DNA of 54,086 nucleotides from assembly GCA_023254905.1 (NCBI GenBank), contig JALRKF010000167.1, positions 1-54,086 of the forward strand, given 5' to 3'. The position numbers were made by a program, and so were the translations under genes. Of the stretch, positions 1 to 7,991 are shown one piece after another (position 1 is the first letter of the stretch; each line of letters begins with the position of its first letter). This DNA is from Crocinitomicaceae bacterium. GTDB taxonomy: Bacteria; Bacteroidota; Bacteroidia; Flavobacteriales_D; Crocinitomicaceae. A model generated the notes under the pieces. It did not search any database, was not told where the DNA came from, and saw nothing but the letters and a program-made list of their open reading frames with translations.

Positions 1-29
1 AAAAAGTTCGTAAACATCCAACAAGCCAT
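1..29 (-). CDS. Possible 5' end of a leftward gene (partial)
   Basis: Below the leftward promoter the first ATG on the minus strand lies at 29-27, preceded by a purine-rich AAGGAT stretch about ten bases upstream, and opens a frame (MACWMFTNF) that stays open to the edge. Only nine codons are visible, so neither the product nor the start can be confirmed. The transcript could equally begin with a longer untranslated leader or a different start outside the window. Confidence 0.22.
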
Positions 30-64
30 TTCTATATATCCTTCTTTACGTTAAAAGCGGGCAG

Positions 65-94
65 CAAAGATAAATACTATCTGTTTAATCACAA
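65..94 (-). promoter_or_regulatory. Bacteroidota-type promoter firing toward the left edge
   Basis: On the minus strand a TTG (94-92) is followed, after 19 nt, by TATCTTTG (72-65), which matches the Bacteroidota consensus TAnnTTTG with its upstream TTG. It reads leftward out of the window, so it should serve a gene whose body lies beyond base 1. The spacing is the same as at the promoter of the membrane protein near 15 kb and of the lipoprotein at the right edge. Confidence 0.6.
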
Positions 95-168
95 TACTTT
101 TCAACAATATATTTTTGAAAAACCTTTTTTCGAAACTTAACTATCTGTGAATGTGTGGAAATAACTTC

Positions 169-798
169 TTATTTTTTTGAAATTTCGTATCGCGTTCCGG
201 TCTCATCTATCTGCATAAATACAATATCCCAATGAACTAACTTTGTCAAAAGATCATCGACCTTTCTTTTGGATAACCCCGAGTTTCGGTATAACTTAGA
301 TAAGGTTAATGGCCCATCATTTTTGACTGTGTTAATCAGCCCTTCAGTCTCCTTATCGAACTTAATAGGTTTTTCAACACCGTATTCTATGAGCTTCCAC
401 CCCTTCACAATAATCTTATTTGCTAAGAGCGTGCTGTCATTCACCCGTACGAAGTATTTCCATTTATCATCTTCTGTCTTAGAAAGATGCTTTTTCTCAC
501 TTTTAGGCACCAAGATCTCCAACACTAAATGGTGTCCTTCCTGCCATACTCTGGATTCAAACATCACTTCCGGCTTACAGTATATTGCTGCTGCACCTTC
601 GATCATGTAATATTCCTCCTCCGGATTTACCCCATTAAGCTTTCCGTTATCCTTGACACCAATTAATAACTTCCCTCCTTCTGTGTTGGCGAATGCAGAA
701 AGCGTACGTGCGATCTTCTTCTGATCGACGATCCGAAATTTGAAGTCGAGCTGTAAACCTTCCCCTTCTGCTATGAGTTTTTTAAGTTCATTTATCAT
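169..798 (-). CDS. AlbA_2 (Schlafen-type) domain protein with C-terminal winged helix
   Basis: A soluble protein of 209 residues. The N-terminal half has the AlbA_2 pattern: an E-G-LDFKF beginning, then ARTLSAFANTEGG and LLIGVKDNG, as in the ATP-binding or nucleic-acid-associated AlbA_2 family. The last 60 residues look like a small helix-turn-helix (LSKLYRNSGLSKRKVDDLL). An ATG at 798 is preferred over an in-frame GTG two codons upstream. It overlaps the 3' end of aroE by 11 nt, so it is probably translationally coupled as the last gene of the minus-strand operon. AlbA_2 proteins are often called transcriptional regulators, but the specific role is not known. The short length and lack of a nuclease domain argue against a defence effector. 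Confidence 0.75.
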   Translation of the reverse strand: MINELKKLIAEGEGLQLDFKFRIVDQKKIARTLSAFANTEGGKLLIGVKDNGKLNGVNPEEEYYMIEGAAAIYCKPEVMFESRVWQEGHHLVLEILVPKSEKKHLSKTEDDKWKYFVRVNDSTLLANKIIVKGWKLIEYGVEKPIKFDKETEGLINTVKNDGPLTLSKLYRNSGLSKRKVDDLLTKLVHWDIVFMQIDETGTRYEISKK

Positions 799-1525
799 GA
801 CCACTCCAAATCTCCCAAGATTTTAAAGCTTGGGCGTACAGCATTGATTCGCCATTTAATACTGCGCTTCCGCTCTCTTCAGCTTTCTTTAATAACACAG
901 TTCTAGTCGGGTTATATACAAGATCAACCACTAAATGATCCACACCGAATTGATCTAGAGGAATAGGTAAAACATCATCGATATTTGGGAAGGTTCCAAC
1001 TGGGGTGGTATTGACAACAAATTTACATACACGCATCATGTAGTCATTTACCTCATCAAATGTGAACTGCTCTGCTGACTTCTTGTCACGAACGACACTG
1101 ATAACATCTATCCCTAAATTCTGTAAAACATATTTCACAGCCTTCGCTGCGCCTCCATCACCCAATATAATGGCGCGCTCATGGATATTTCTCAAAAAAG
1201 GCTTAACCGATTGATGAAAACCCTGAGCATCTGTATTGTGTCCAACTCTTTTTCCACCAATGACATGTACGGTATTTACAGCGTTTATGTCCTTCGCCTC
1301 TTGGCTTAACTCATCTAAAAAAGGAATAACCGATTCTTTGTAAGGTATTGTTACATTGAAACCTGAATACGAATTATCCCCTATTACTTCTTCTAACAAT
1401 TTTCCATCTGCAACCTCTAAATTGTGATATTCAGCCAGGATTCCATTTTCTTTAAAAAATGATGTGAAGAATCCTTTAGAGAAGGAATGTTCAAGAGATT
1501 TCCCTATGAGTCCGTAGTAATTCAA
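788..1525 (-). CDS. aroE: Shikimate dehydrogenase
   Basis: This cytoplasmic enzyme reduces 3-dehydroshikimate to shikimate with NADPH in aromatic amino acid synthesis. Family signatures are clear in 245 residues: GKSLEHSFS at the N terminus (shikimate binding), NVTIPYKE with catalytic Lys63, NAVNT, GHNTDAQGF with Asp99, a GDGGAAKAV nucleotide loop, NTTPVG, and NGESMLYAQA near the end. The start is a TTG at 1525. No ATG exists between the in-frame stop about 15 nt further upstream and the obligatory N-terminal motif, and AGGAAA lies just before the TTG. It is about 30 residues shorter than the E. coli enzyme, as is common in Bacteroidota. It sits 32 nt downstream of the DUF368 gene. Confidence 0.93.
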   Translation of the reverse strand: MNYYGLIGKSLEHSFSKGFFTSFFKENGILAEYHNLEVADGKLLEEVIGDNSYSGFNVTIPYKESVIPFLDELSQEAKDINAVNTVHVIGGKRVGHNTDAQGFHQSVKPFLRNIHERAIILGDGGAAKAVKYVLQNLGIDVISVVRDKKSAEQFTFDEVNDYMMRVCKFVVNTTPVGTFPNIDDVLPIPLDQFGVDHLVVDLVYNPTRTVLLKKAEESGSAVLNGESMLYAQALKSWEIWSGHDK

Positions 1526-1557
1526 TTTCCTGGTAGTTTTTTAAAATTCTAAAACAA

Positions 1558-2493
1558 TCAATTGACCACTTCTTTCGGCGCAAATCGATGAAGTATTACG
1601 ATAAGACCCAATCCAAGAATCGCGCAAAAAATTGCCAATCCCAACTGCGGATCACCATCTAGATTGCCGGGCATCACGTTCGCTGTCATCCAATCTTCCT
1701 TTCCATCACTGTGAATGTTTATTGGGGCATCTCCAACTCTTATCTTCCAGGGCCAAACCTTATATAAGGAACCTATCATAAATCCTGTGAGCAAGGCGAC
1801 TGTCTGATCATGAAATTTGTTAAAAAGATATTTTAATAATCGTGAAAAGGAAATCAATCCCACAACACATCCCGAGCCAAACAATCCGATTACCAGAAGA
1901 TCTAAATTTTTTAGCCCATTCAGGATCATATGATAGGAGCCCATCAGTAATAGAATGAAGGATCCCGAAATCCCCGGCAGAATCATTGCGCAAATTGCGA
2001 TTGCACCACTCAAAAAAATATACCAATTCGCGTCGACATTCGCTATCGTCTGAATAGATGAAATCCACAAAGCGACAACAGTACCCACCAAAATAGCAAC
2101 TATTGTGGTCAACCTCCAGTAGTTCACCCGTTTTCCTATTAAAACGATGCTAGCTATAATCAAGCCAAAGAAAAAACTCCAGATCAATACTGGTTCGTTC
2201 TCTAGTAAATAAGTAACTATTCTAACCAATGACACCAATGAGATCGCAATTCCTGCTAACAAAAAGATGAAGAAATTTCCATTAATGTGATTCCAAAAAG
2301 ACTTTAGACCATCTTTTCGAAGAATCATAATAGCACGAAAATTAATATTGTTCAAACTTGTTATTAACTCTTCGTAAATACCCGTAATGAATGCTATAGT
2401 ACCTCCTGATACACCAGGTACAATATCGGCGGCACCCATAGCCATACCCTTCAATCCAAGAAGCAAAGAGTCGCCAATTTTTCTTTCTTTCAT
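1558..2493 (-). CDS. DUF368 family membrane protein, putative undecaprenyl-phosphate translocase
   Basis: A polytopic inner-membrane protein of 311 residues. The diagnostic internal repeat is visible: AADIVPGVSGGTIAF near the N terminus and LPGISGSFILLLMGSY in the second half, the two re-entrant motifs of the DUF368 family. Members of this family have been implicated in flipping undecaprenyl phosphate back across the cytoplasmic membrane for reuse in peptidoglycan and polysaccharide synthesis. That role is inferred here from family membership. The start codon directly abuts the stop of the upstream rhodanese gene (zero gap), so the two are co-transcribed. I count roughly eight to nine hydrophobic segments. 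Confidence 0.88.
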   Translation of the reverse strand: MKERKIGDSLLLGLKGMAMGAADIVPGVSGGTIAFITGIYEELITSLNNINFRAIMILRKDGLKSFWNHINGNFFIFLLAGIAISLVSLVRIVTYLLENEPVLIWSFFFGLIIASIVLIGKRVNYWRLTTIVAILVGTVVALWISSIQTIANVDANWYIFLSGAIAICAMILPGISGSFILLLMGSYHMILNGLKNLDLLVIGLFGSGCVVGLISFSRLLKYLFNKFHDQTVALLTGFMIGSLYKVWPWKIRVGDAPINIHSDGKEDWMTANVMPGNLDGDPQLGLAIFCAILGLGLIVILHRFAPKEVVN

Positions 2494-2808
2494 TTAGTAC
2501 AATTCTAAGTGATTATCGATCTGTTCAATCCAGGCTAAGATTCCACCTTCAAGAACTGCAATATTACTCATCTCATGATCAGTGAATAGCATATTCGCCA
2601 ATGCCGCGGCTCGTTTTCCAGTTTTACACATAACCACGCAGAGTTTCTCGGTATCTATTTTATTCAATTGAGATGATACTTGAGCCATGGGAATATGAAT
2701 AGCATTTATCTTACAAATTTCTAGTTCATATTGTTCCCTTATGTCTATAAGGACTGCCTTACTATCCTTCAGCAGAGTTCTCAGTTCCTGGGGTGAGACA
2801 CTTTTCAT
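2494..2808 (-). CDS. Single-domain rhodanese-like protein
   Basis: A single rhodanese domain of 104 residues, counted from the ATG at 2808. The active-site loop reads CKTGKRAA, with the catalytic cysteine that would carry a persulfide. VLIDIREQYE (the CH2A-like Asp-Ile-Arg) and LEGGILAW (the final helix) are the other family hallmarks. An in-frame TTG at 2826 would add six residues (FKLHQ), but the ATG matches the usual MKSVSPQEL beginning of these proteins. It could act in sulfur transfer or thiosulfate/cyanide metabolism; the substrate cannot be told. It lies between the DUF4442 gene and the DUF368 gene in a tight minus-strand operon. Confidence 0.88.
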   Translation of the reverse strand: MKSVSPQELRTLLKDSKAVLIDIREQYELEICKINAIHIPMAQVSSQLNKIDTEKLCVVMCKTGKRAAALANMLFTDHEMSNIAVLEGGILAWIEQIDNHLELY

Positions 2809-2846
2809 TTGATGAAGTTTGAACAAATGTAACGAATATCAAAAAA

Positions 2847-3317
2847 TCAGTCTAATACTTTAACCGAGACAGTCATACTGAACACAGCAACTTCTTCTTT
2901 ACTTTCATTGAGTGCAAAAACCTTCACAGCTTGATTGATTCGCTCTCCTTTGTCCAGAGAAGTTTTCATTGCCTCTTTCACTAAACCGCCCTCGTCGCAA
3001 ACAAAGGTAACATCAGACTCCGCACGCTTTAAAAATTCTCCTTGAATGCCTTTGAAAGCAAATGACACTCTCTTCCCAAGAATTTCCGCGAAATAAAAAG
3101 CAAATATCCCCGCTGCAATATCGGCGCCCACTGACAATGCACCGAAATACATTGAATTCAAATGATTTTTCGTCCTTCTTCGCAATCGAATCTTGACTAC
3201 AACGCGCTCTTCATTTATTTCTATCAAACGTGGTTTAACAAACCAAATCATCGGAATCTTAAAGAGACCAAGTAAAAATATTTTTCTCTTGAAGCTCCTA
3301 AGAGTTGGCTGATTCAT
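2847..3317 (-). CDS. DUF4442 hot-dog-fold protein (PaaI-thioesterase-like)
   Basis: A protein of 156 residues resembling the DUF4442 group of hot-dog proteins related to PaaI-type acyl-CoA thioesterases. The central KNHLNSMYFGALSVGADIAAG segment corresponds to the long hot-dog helix that holds the active-site region in thioesterases. A short hydrophobic stretch near residues 14-27 is more likely part of the fold than a membrane anchor. No member of DUF4442 has a firmly assigned substrate as far as I know. Its 5' end overlaps the upstream flavoprotein gene by 20 nt, suggesting coupled expression and possibly a shared acyl-CoA or acyl-ACP context. Confidence 0.78.
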   Translation of the reverse strand: MNQPTLRSFKRKIFLLGLFKIPMIWFVKPRLIEINEERVVVKIRLRRRTKNHLNSMYFGALSVGADIAAGIFAFYFAEILGKRVSFAFKGIQGEFLKRAESDVTFVCDEGGLVKEAMKTSLDKGERINQAVKVFALNESKEEVAVFSMTVSVKVLD

Positions 3318-4275
3318 GGTATTCTTTTTTGATTCTTTCGATAATCACGCTAATTGGTTCAATAGCTTTGACGCTCTCAATGGAGGGACCAGCACACCAA
3401 ACCGTTTTGTACGTGGAGCTGAAAGCGGCCTTTTGCAAACTTTTCATTCCACGCATGAATGTGAATGCTTTAAACCATTTCTTGAGTTTCTTATTCTTAT
3501 TTAATAATCTTTCCAACCAATTCTGATTTGTTCCTACCCTTTGGACATAGGGTGTATTGATAACAGTACATGGCGTTCCGGAAAGTTTTGTTGTAAGAAC
3601 AATATCATTCTTTCCATAATCTACACAAGCTTGTTTGTATTCTTCGGATACTCCGGCCTCATCACTTGCGATAAAAATACTGCCCATTGAAAGTCCATCT
3701 GCTCCATGCGCGATCATTTTGTATGCTTCATGTCCATTACCAACGCCTCCAGCAGATATAACAGGGATAGTACATTCTTTCTTCAATATTGGAATAAGTT
3801 CTTTGTAGCTAATATTTCCCGCATGGCCACCGGCTTCCTTATTTACCGCAATAAGAGCATCTGCTCCAAGTGCTTCCACTTTCTTAGCATATTTAACATC
3901 AGTAACATCACAAAATACCTTAACACCTACCGCATGTGACATCTTGATTGTCTCTTCCGGAGAGCCAAGAGATGTCAAAATGAAATCTACTTGTTCTTCA
4001 CAACATATCTCTAATTGTTCTTTATATAGGAAGTTTGATTTGTTCACAATCAAATTAATCCCAAATGGTCCTTTCACGGCCGATTTTATCTCCTTAATCG
4101 CCTTTCTAAGTTCATCTGTTGTTCTATAGTTCAATGCGGGTATAGCACCCGTGGCGCCACTCTTAACCGCCGCAATAATCATCTCCTTGTTTGATACTAA
4201 GAACATAGGTGCAACAATCATTGGAAACTGGATTCCCAGCATTTTTGACAATGCTACATCGCTCGGATTTTTCAT
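3298..4275 (-). CDS. FMN-dependent nitronate monooxygenase / FabK-like (NPD family) protein
   Basis: A TIM-barrel flavoprotein of 325 residues of the 2-nitropropane dioxygenase family. Visible markers: LGIQFPMIVAPM at the start, AVNKEAGGHAGN (the glycine-rich His motif used by nitronate monooxygenases and FabK), PVISAGGVGNG and GADGLSMGSIF (FMN phosphate binding). It could oxidise alkyl nitronates or act as an enoyl reductase; sequence alone does not settle this. First gene of the six-gene minus-strand operon, with an ATG at 4275 only 4 nt after a TATATTCG promoter element. A second, more FabK-like paralogue is at 22.0 kb. Confidence 0.87.
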   Translation of the reverse strand: MKNPSDVALSKMLGIQFPMIVAPMFLVSNKEMIIAAVKSGATGAIPALNYRTTDELRKAIKEIKSAVKGPFGINLIVNKSNFLYKEQLEICCEEQVDFILTSLGSPEETIKMSHAVGVKVFCDVTDVKYAKKVEALGADALIAVNKEAGGHAGNISYKELIPILKKECTIPVISAGGVGNGHEAYKMIAHGADGLSMGSIFIASDEAGVSEEYKQACVDYGKNDIVLTTKLSGTPCTVINTPYVQRVGTNQNWLERLLNKNKKLKKWFKAFTFMRGMKSLQKAAFSSTYKTVWCAGPSIESVKAIEPISVIIERIKKEYHESANS

Positions 4276-4279
4276 GCGC

Positions 4280-4287
4280 CGAATATA
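4280..4287 (-). promoter_or_regulatory. -7 element of the flavoprotein/aroE operon promoter
   Basis: TATATTCG on the minus strand (one mismatch from TAnnTTTG) ends 4 nt before the ATG at 4275. No good upstream TTG is visible, so this is a weaker call. If used, transcription would start at or within two bases of the initiation codon, giving a leaderless mRNA. It is back to back with the menA promoter. Confidence 0.45.
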
Positions 4288-4318
4288 AATAATTTTGTTG
4301 TGTGTGCATAATTAAGGC

Positions 4319-4346
4319 TTTGTAAATATTCTTTCCGCTACTTTTG
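4319..4346 (+). promoter_or_regulatory. Promoter of the menA-menC operon
   Basis: TTTG (4319-4322), a 16-nt spacer and TACTTTTG (4339-4346) match the Bacteroidota promoter pattern, with a slightly short spacer. Only 4 nt separate the -7 element from the menA ATG at 4351, so the mRNA should be leaderless or nearly so. No Shine-Dalgarno sequence can fit. Confidence 0.65.
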
Positions 4347-4350
4347 TATT

Positions 4351-5265
4351 ATGGCGCGGATAAAAACATGGTTAAAAGCAGCCCGATTGCGCACATTGCC
4401 TCTATCCCTATCGGGCATTGTCATTGGTTCTGCGATAGCATTTAAAAATGGTTACTGGGATCCAACTATTTTTTGGCTTGCTATGCTAACAACCGTACTT
4501 TTTCAAATTCTATCCAATTTTGCCAATGATTATGGAGATAGTCAGAAGGGCACAGATAATGAATATCGAATCGGTCCCGAACGAACTGTACAATCTGGAG
4601 CCATCTCTTTGAAAAAAATGCAATTTGCTGTAATTTCGTTGAGTGTCATAAGCATCTTATCTGCAGGCGCATTGATATATTTCGGAACAAAACAAATGCC
4701 GGTCGAATTGATATGGCTGTATTCAATTCTTGCCATACTTTGTGTTGTCGCTGCGATAACTTACACAGTGGGTAAAAAAGCATACGGATATTCTGGATTT
4801 GGTGATGTTATGGTCTTCTTATTTTTTGGTCTTGTGAGTGTTCTAGGTGTTTATTCACTTTATGCAAAGTCTTTTGATGCAGCTAATATTTTACCTGCGA
4901 TTAGTATTGGGTTATTGAGCACCGCAGTGCTCAATTTGAATAACATGCGTGACTTTGCGAACGATAAAAATTCAGGTAAAGTGACCTTTGTAGTTAAGAT
5001 TGGTCTGCATAACGCAAAGATTTATCACGCGTTCTTGATTTTTCTGGCTTTCCTATCGATGCTTATATTTTTGCTTGGGCTCAATATTTCACTTTTATAT
5101 TTGTGTCTTCTTCCGTTTATTATTTTGGCATATCATCAGCGAAAGGTAATGGTCACTAGAGAAGAAAAATACTTTGATCCGGAATTAAAAGTAGTAGCCT
5201 TATCAACATTCAGTATTTCATTATTGTTTGCTCTGCTTATTGCATTTATTTTGCCTCTATTATGA
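4351..5265 (+). CDS. menA: 1,4-dihydroxy-2-naphthoate polyprenyltransferase
   Basis: A membrane prenyltransferase of 304 residues that joins a polyprenyl chain to 1,4-dihydroxy-2-naphthoate, the first membrane step of menaquinone synthesis. The first Asp-rich motif is NDYGDSQKGTD at 59-69 (NDxxDxxxGxD of the UbiA superfamily). The second is NMRDFANDKNSGK near residue 200. About eight hydrophobic helices follow the usual UbiA layout. The next gene is the menaquinone enzyme menC, overlapping by ATGA, which supports MenA over other UbiA enzymes. A perfect 9-bp inverted repeat lies inside the coding region at 4914-4935. Confidence 0.93.
   Translation: MARIKTWLKAARLRTLPLSLSGIVIGSAIAFKNGYWDPTIFWLAMLTTVLFQILSNFANDYGDSQKGTDNEYRIGPERTVQSGAISLKKMQFAVISLSVISILSAGALIYFGTKQMPVELIWLYSILAILCVVAAITYTVGKKAYGYSGFGDVMVFLFFGLVSVLGVYSLYAKSFDAANILPAISIGLLSTAVLNLNNMRDFANDKNSGKVTFVVKIGLHNAKIYHAFLIFLAFLSMLIFLLGLNISLLYLCLLPFIILAYHQRKVMVTREEKYFDPELKVVALSTFSISLLFALLIAFILPLL
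4914..4935. repeat. Perfect 9-bp inverted repeat inside menA
   Basis: ATTGAGCAC (4914-4922), a CGCA loop and GTGCTCAAT (4927-4935) form a perfect 9-bp palindromic hairpin within the menA coding sequence, at codons for LLSTAVLN. There is no following T-run, so it is not a terminator. It may be chance. Confidence 0.5.
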
Positions 5266-6275
5266 AGCTAAGGTTTACCAAAAAAACATTTTTATTTAAA
5301 CGGCCTAGTGGCACAAGTCGTGGCATTTTAAAAGAAAAGCACTCTTGGTTCATCGAAATATGGAATGCGACTAATCCGAAGATCATTGGATTCGGAGAAT
5401 GCAGTATTATTCCAGGACTTTCACCAGAATACATCTCAATAGAACAATATGAAAAAAAGCTGAAAGAGCTATCCGCAAATCCAACCATTGATATTTCCGA
5501 GTGGCCTTCGATAAAATTTGGATTGGAATGTGCATTACGAGACCTCGAAAACGGCGGTAAACGAATCTATTTTAAAAATGATTTTGTTAAGGGTACTCTT
5601 AAATTACCCATCAATGGCTTGGTTTGGATGGGTGATGAAAATTTCATGCGTGAGCAAATAGAGCAAAAATTGAGAGAGGGGTTTAGAACAATTAAGATGA
5701 AGATTGGTGCTATTGATTTTGATACAGAAATCAAACTTCTGAAATCGATCAGAAGTCGTTATAACAAGAATCAGATTACACTTCGCGTGGATGCGAATGG
5801 TGCATTCTCACCTGAAGAAACAAAAGAAAAACTCACAATTTTAAATCAACTGGATATCCATTCCATAGAGCAGCCAATTAAACAAGGTCAATGGTCGAAG
5901 ATGCGTGAATTGTGTGAGCAAACACCTCTTCCCATAGCACTAGACGAAGAACTCATTGGAATCAATAGACGACTTGAGAAGGTCAAGCTATTGGATACTA
6001 TTCAACCCCAATATATTATACTTAAACCTAGTTTACATGGCGGGATTTCAGGTACTCAGGAATGGATAGAACTCGCAGAGGAAAGAAATATTTCATGGTG
6101 GATCACATCGGCTCTTGAGTCCAATATTGGATTAGATGCTATTTGTCAGCTCGCTGCTGAATATCAGAACCCATTACCACAAGGACTGGGAACAGGTTCT
6201 TTGTATGTCAACAATATCAAAAATGATCTTATTGTTGAACAAGGTTACATTTATAAAACCCGAAAAAATTCTTAA
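5262..6275 (+). CDS. menC: o-succinylbenzoate synthase
   Basis: An enolase-superfamily dehydratase of 337 residues that converts SHCHC to o-succinylbenzoate in menaquinone synthesis. All catalytic positions are visible: KMK with Lys145/Lys147, RVDANG with Asp177, EQP with Glu203, DEE with Asp228, and Lys255 in ILKPSLHGG as the second base. The N-terminal capping domain is present. The start codon overlaps the menA stop as ATGA (5262-5265), so the two are translationally coupled. Context separates it from muconate cycloisomerase or dipeptide epimerase. The other men genes are not in this window. Confidence 0.92.
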   Translation: MKLRFTKKTFLFKRPSGTSRGILKEKHSWFIEIWNATNPKIIGFGECSIIPGLSPEYISIEQYEKKLKELSANPTIDISEWPSIKFGLECALRDLENGGKRIYFKNDFVKGTLKLPINGLVWMGDENFMREQIEQKLREGFRTIKMKIGAIDFDTEIKLLKSIRSRYNKNQITLRVDANGAFSPEETKEKLTILNQLDIHSIEQPIKQGQWSKMRELCEQTPLPIALDEELIGINRRLEKVKLLDTIQPQYIILKPSLHGGISGTQEWIELAEERNISWWITSALESNIGLDAICQLAAEYQNPLPQGLGTGSLYVNNIKNDLIVEQGYIYKTRKNS

Positions 6276-6296
6276 ATTAGTTCAAAACCAAAACAC

Positions 6297-6725
6297 ATGA
6301 AACTTCTCTCGATTACACTTTTAGCAGTAACAACCCTATCATTTTTTGGATGTTCAAAATGGAAGAAAGACAATAAAGATGCTTCCTACTACTATTCAAA
6401 AGATTATAAATTGAGTCAAGGGGAAATTTTGGGAGTCGATATTGAAGAAATCGATATGCTATACACTGTATTTTTTTATGAAGGAAAAAACTTGAAATAC
6501 AAGCTTGTGGCTGAAAAAAAAGTAAATGACTCCAATAAGAATGAAGTTCTATCTTACGAATACGGTTCAGTAGAAGTTGATAAAAACTATACTCTACTTT
6601 TCACTCCGACGGTTAATGGTAATACAAGCTATACTGGTGCTTTCGAAACAAAGGATAAAAAAGCCTTTGATGCGAACTTGCCAGATTTTGAAGGCAGAAC
6701 TCTTCGATTTATCCTAAAAAAGTAA
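6297..6725 (+). CDS. Small predicted lipoprotein, unknown function
   Basis: A protein of 142 residues with a lipoprotein signal peptide: KLLSITLLAVTTLSFFGC, with the lipobox Cys at residue 19. The mature part is a charged, Tyr- and Lys-rich beta-rich domain without any motif I recognise. It starts 21 nt after menC and has no promoter element of its own, so it is probably read with menA-menC. Position alone does not link it to menaquinone. Likely anchored in the outer or inner membrane facing the periplasm. Confidence 0.75.
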   Translation: MKLLSITLLAVTTLSFFGCSKWKKDNKDASYYYSKDYKLSQGEILGVDIEEIDMLYTVFFYEGKNLKYKLVAEKKVNDSNKNEVLSYEYGSVEVDKNYTLLFTPTVNGNTSYTGAFETKDKKAFDANLPDFEGRTLRFILKK

Positions 6726-6901
6726 GACCAAATTCCTTCAGGATTTTTAGCCCATTGACTTTTGAATTAATCGAACCGACTCAATAGTGACACCAACACT
6801 TTATTCGTAAGTTGAGTAGCAATGGAAAGTCCTTTTCCAAGTTTTGAGTGTTCAAATTGCATCGAAATAATGTAAAAATATTTTACTAAAAATCTTATTT
6901 G

Positions 6902-6909
6902 TACTTTAG
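6902..6909 (+). promoter_or_regulatory. Possible -7 element before the Cys-rich gene
   Basis: TACTTTAG differs from TAnnTTTG at one position and lies 24 nt before the ATG at 6934. No convincing upstream TTG is present at the expected distance, so this is a tentative call. Confidence 0.3.
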
Positions 6910-6933
6910 CGAAAACCAAAAATAATACTGAAA

Positions 6934-7311
6934 ATGAAAAATTTAATTCGAATTGTTTTAGTTCTATTTCTAACGGGTTTAAGTTCATCAGTGAATGCAG
7001 ATTTTGACCCTAAGGATGATTCAAATTATATAGTTTACACCGTTAAGGAACTACGCGAGATCTATGGAATTGATAATGTGGAAAAGCTCTGCAATGTAGA
7101 GTTATCAGAAAATGAGGTTGTGCTGATATTAGCGAGTCCATGTAATGGTGAGATGCCTTGTGGTGGTGCTTTGGCAAAAGCAAGACAGGAGGCTCAGAAA
7201 TTAGCTAATGATTGTTGTTGCATTCGCTTTTATGGAGTTATCTGTTGTGATCCACAAAATGGAGCTTTACTTGCGATTGATGCAATTGCAACTCCAACAA
7301 TTTGCAACTAA
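6934..7311 (+). CDS. Small secreted Cys-rich protein, unknown
   Basis: A protein of 125 residues with a signal peptide (about residues 1-22, ending SSVNA) and nine cysteines in the mature 103 residues, including a CCC and a CC cluster plus a C-N-G-E-M-P-C-G loop. The density is unlike the neighbouring proteins and suggests disulfides or metal binding in the periplasm or outside the cell. There is no T9SS sorting domain, lipobox or known motif. The gene stands alone, more than 120 nt from each neighbour. I do not recognise a family. An odd cysteine count leaves at least one thiol free or available for an intermolecular bond. Confidence 0.72.
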   Translation: MKNLIRIVLVLFLTGLSSSVNADFDPKDDSNYIVYTVKELREIYGIDNVEKLCNVELSENEVVLILASPCNGEMPCGGALAKARQEAQKLANDCCCIRFYGVICCDPQNGALLAIDAIATPTICN

Positions 7312-7432
7312 CACCAATTGTATCAACACATACTTGTCTCAGAAGTGTAGTTGTGCGCAATAATTGATTTTAGTCTTCCTCCCAGATCAGCAGTAACATT
7401 TGATGTAGGAAATCAAGGACAAGTTTGTTTAG

Positions 7433-7876
7433 ATGAGATATACTCCGATGAAAAAAATTAGAGTAATATACACAAGCCAAGCAGCAAAGCATTTTAGCCA
7501 GAGGGATCTGTTAGACTTGCTTCATGATTGCCGTGCATACAATTCACTGGATTCAATTTACGGATTTCTATACTACAAGGACAATATTTTCTTCCAAGTC
7601 CTTGAGGGAGAGACCAAATCGGTTGAGGGCTTACTAGATCGAATAGAAAAAGATCCTCGCCATTTTAATCTTAAGATTTATTTCAAAAAATCGGTTGAAA
7701 ATTATTTATTTTCCAATTGGTCAATGGGCTGTATAGAATTCAACAACCCCAGATTAAGTTTAATTCCTAGCCTGAAAGGAGAACTGGAATCAAAAGAAAA
7801 TATCGAACGGATAATTAATAATCTTCCTGAAATAACCTCACTACTAATATCGAATCCTGAACTAAATTTGCAATAG
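7433..7876 (+). CDS. Stand-alone BLUF-domain blue-light sensor
   Basis: A BLUF photoreceptor of 147 residues that would bind FAD and respond to blue light. The chromophore residues are all present with exactly the spacing of AppA: Tyr13, Asn37, Gln55, Trp96 and Met98, in motifs RVIYTS, FFQVLEG, DPRH and WSMG. About 45 residues follow the core, forming helical caps, with no output enzyme such as EAL, so it is a short BLUF acting through a partner. ATG at 7433; a second in-frame ATG at 7448 is possible. CAAGTTTG, one mismatch from a -7 element, ends 5 nt before the first ATG. Confidence 0.9.
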   Translation: MRYTPMKKIRVIYTSQAAKHFSQRDLLDLLHDCRAYNSLDSIYGFLYYKDNIFFQVLEGETKSVEGLLDRIEKDPRHFNLKIYFKKSVENYLFSNWSMGCIEFNNPRLSLIPSLKGELESKENIERIINNLPEITSLLISNPELNLQ

Positions 7877-7991
7877 TTGAGTCATTAAGGTATCCAAATT
7901 TTTGGCTATATCTTTTTAAATTTTTGATTTGTAAGATTTTACCAATTTAATTCCGTATATTCCAATTTAAGCCGCTATTATTTATATTACA

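Noticed and set aside
269-610. Plus-strand open frame opposite the AlbA_2 gene
   Set aside because: It is fully antisense to a recognised gene, has no known domain or promoter, and has the composition expected of a shadow frame.
169-798. AlbA_2 protein as part of a defence system
   Set aside because: No partner nuclease, no neighbouring defence genes, and it sits in a housekeeping operon with aroE.
6726-6760. Small hairpin after the lipoprotein gene (TCCT-TC-AGGA)
   Set aside because: The stem is only four base pairs with a two-base loop, too weak for a terminator.
7319-7432. Gap between the Cys-rich and BLUF genes as a possible small RNA or riboswitch
   Set aside because: No stable structure, terminator or conserved motif seen; only a weak -7-like element close to the BLUF start.
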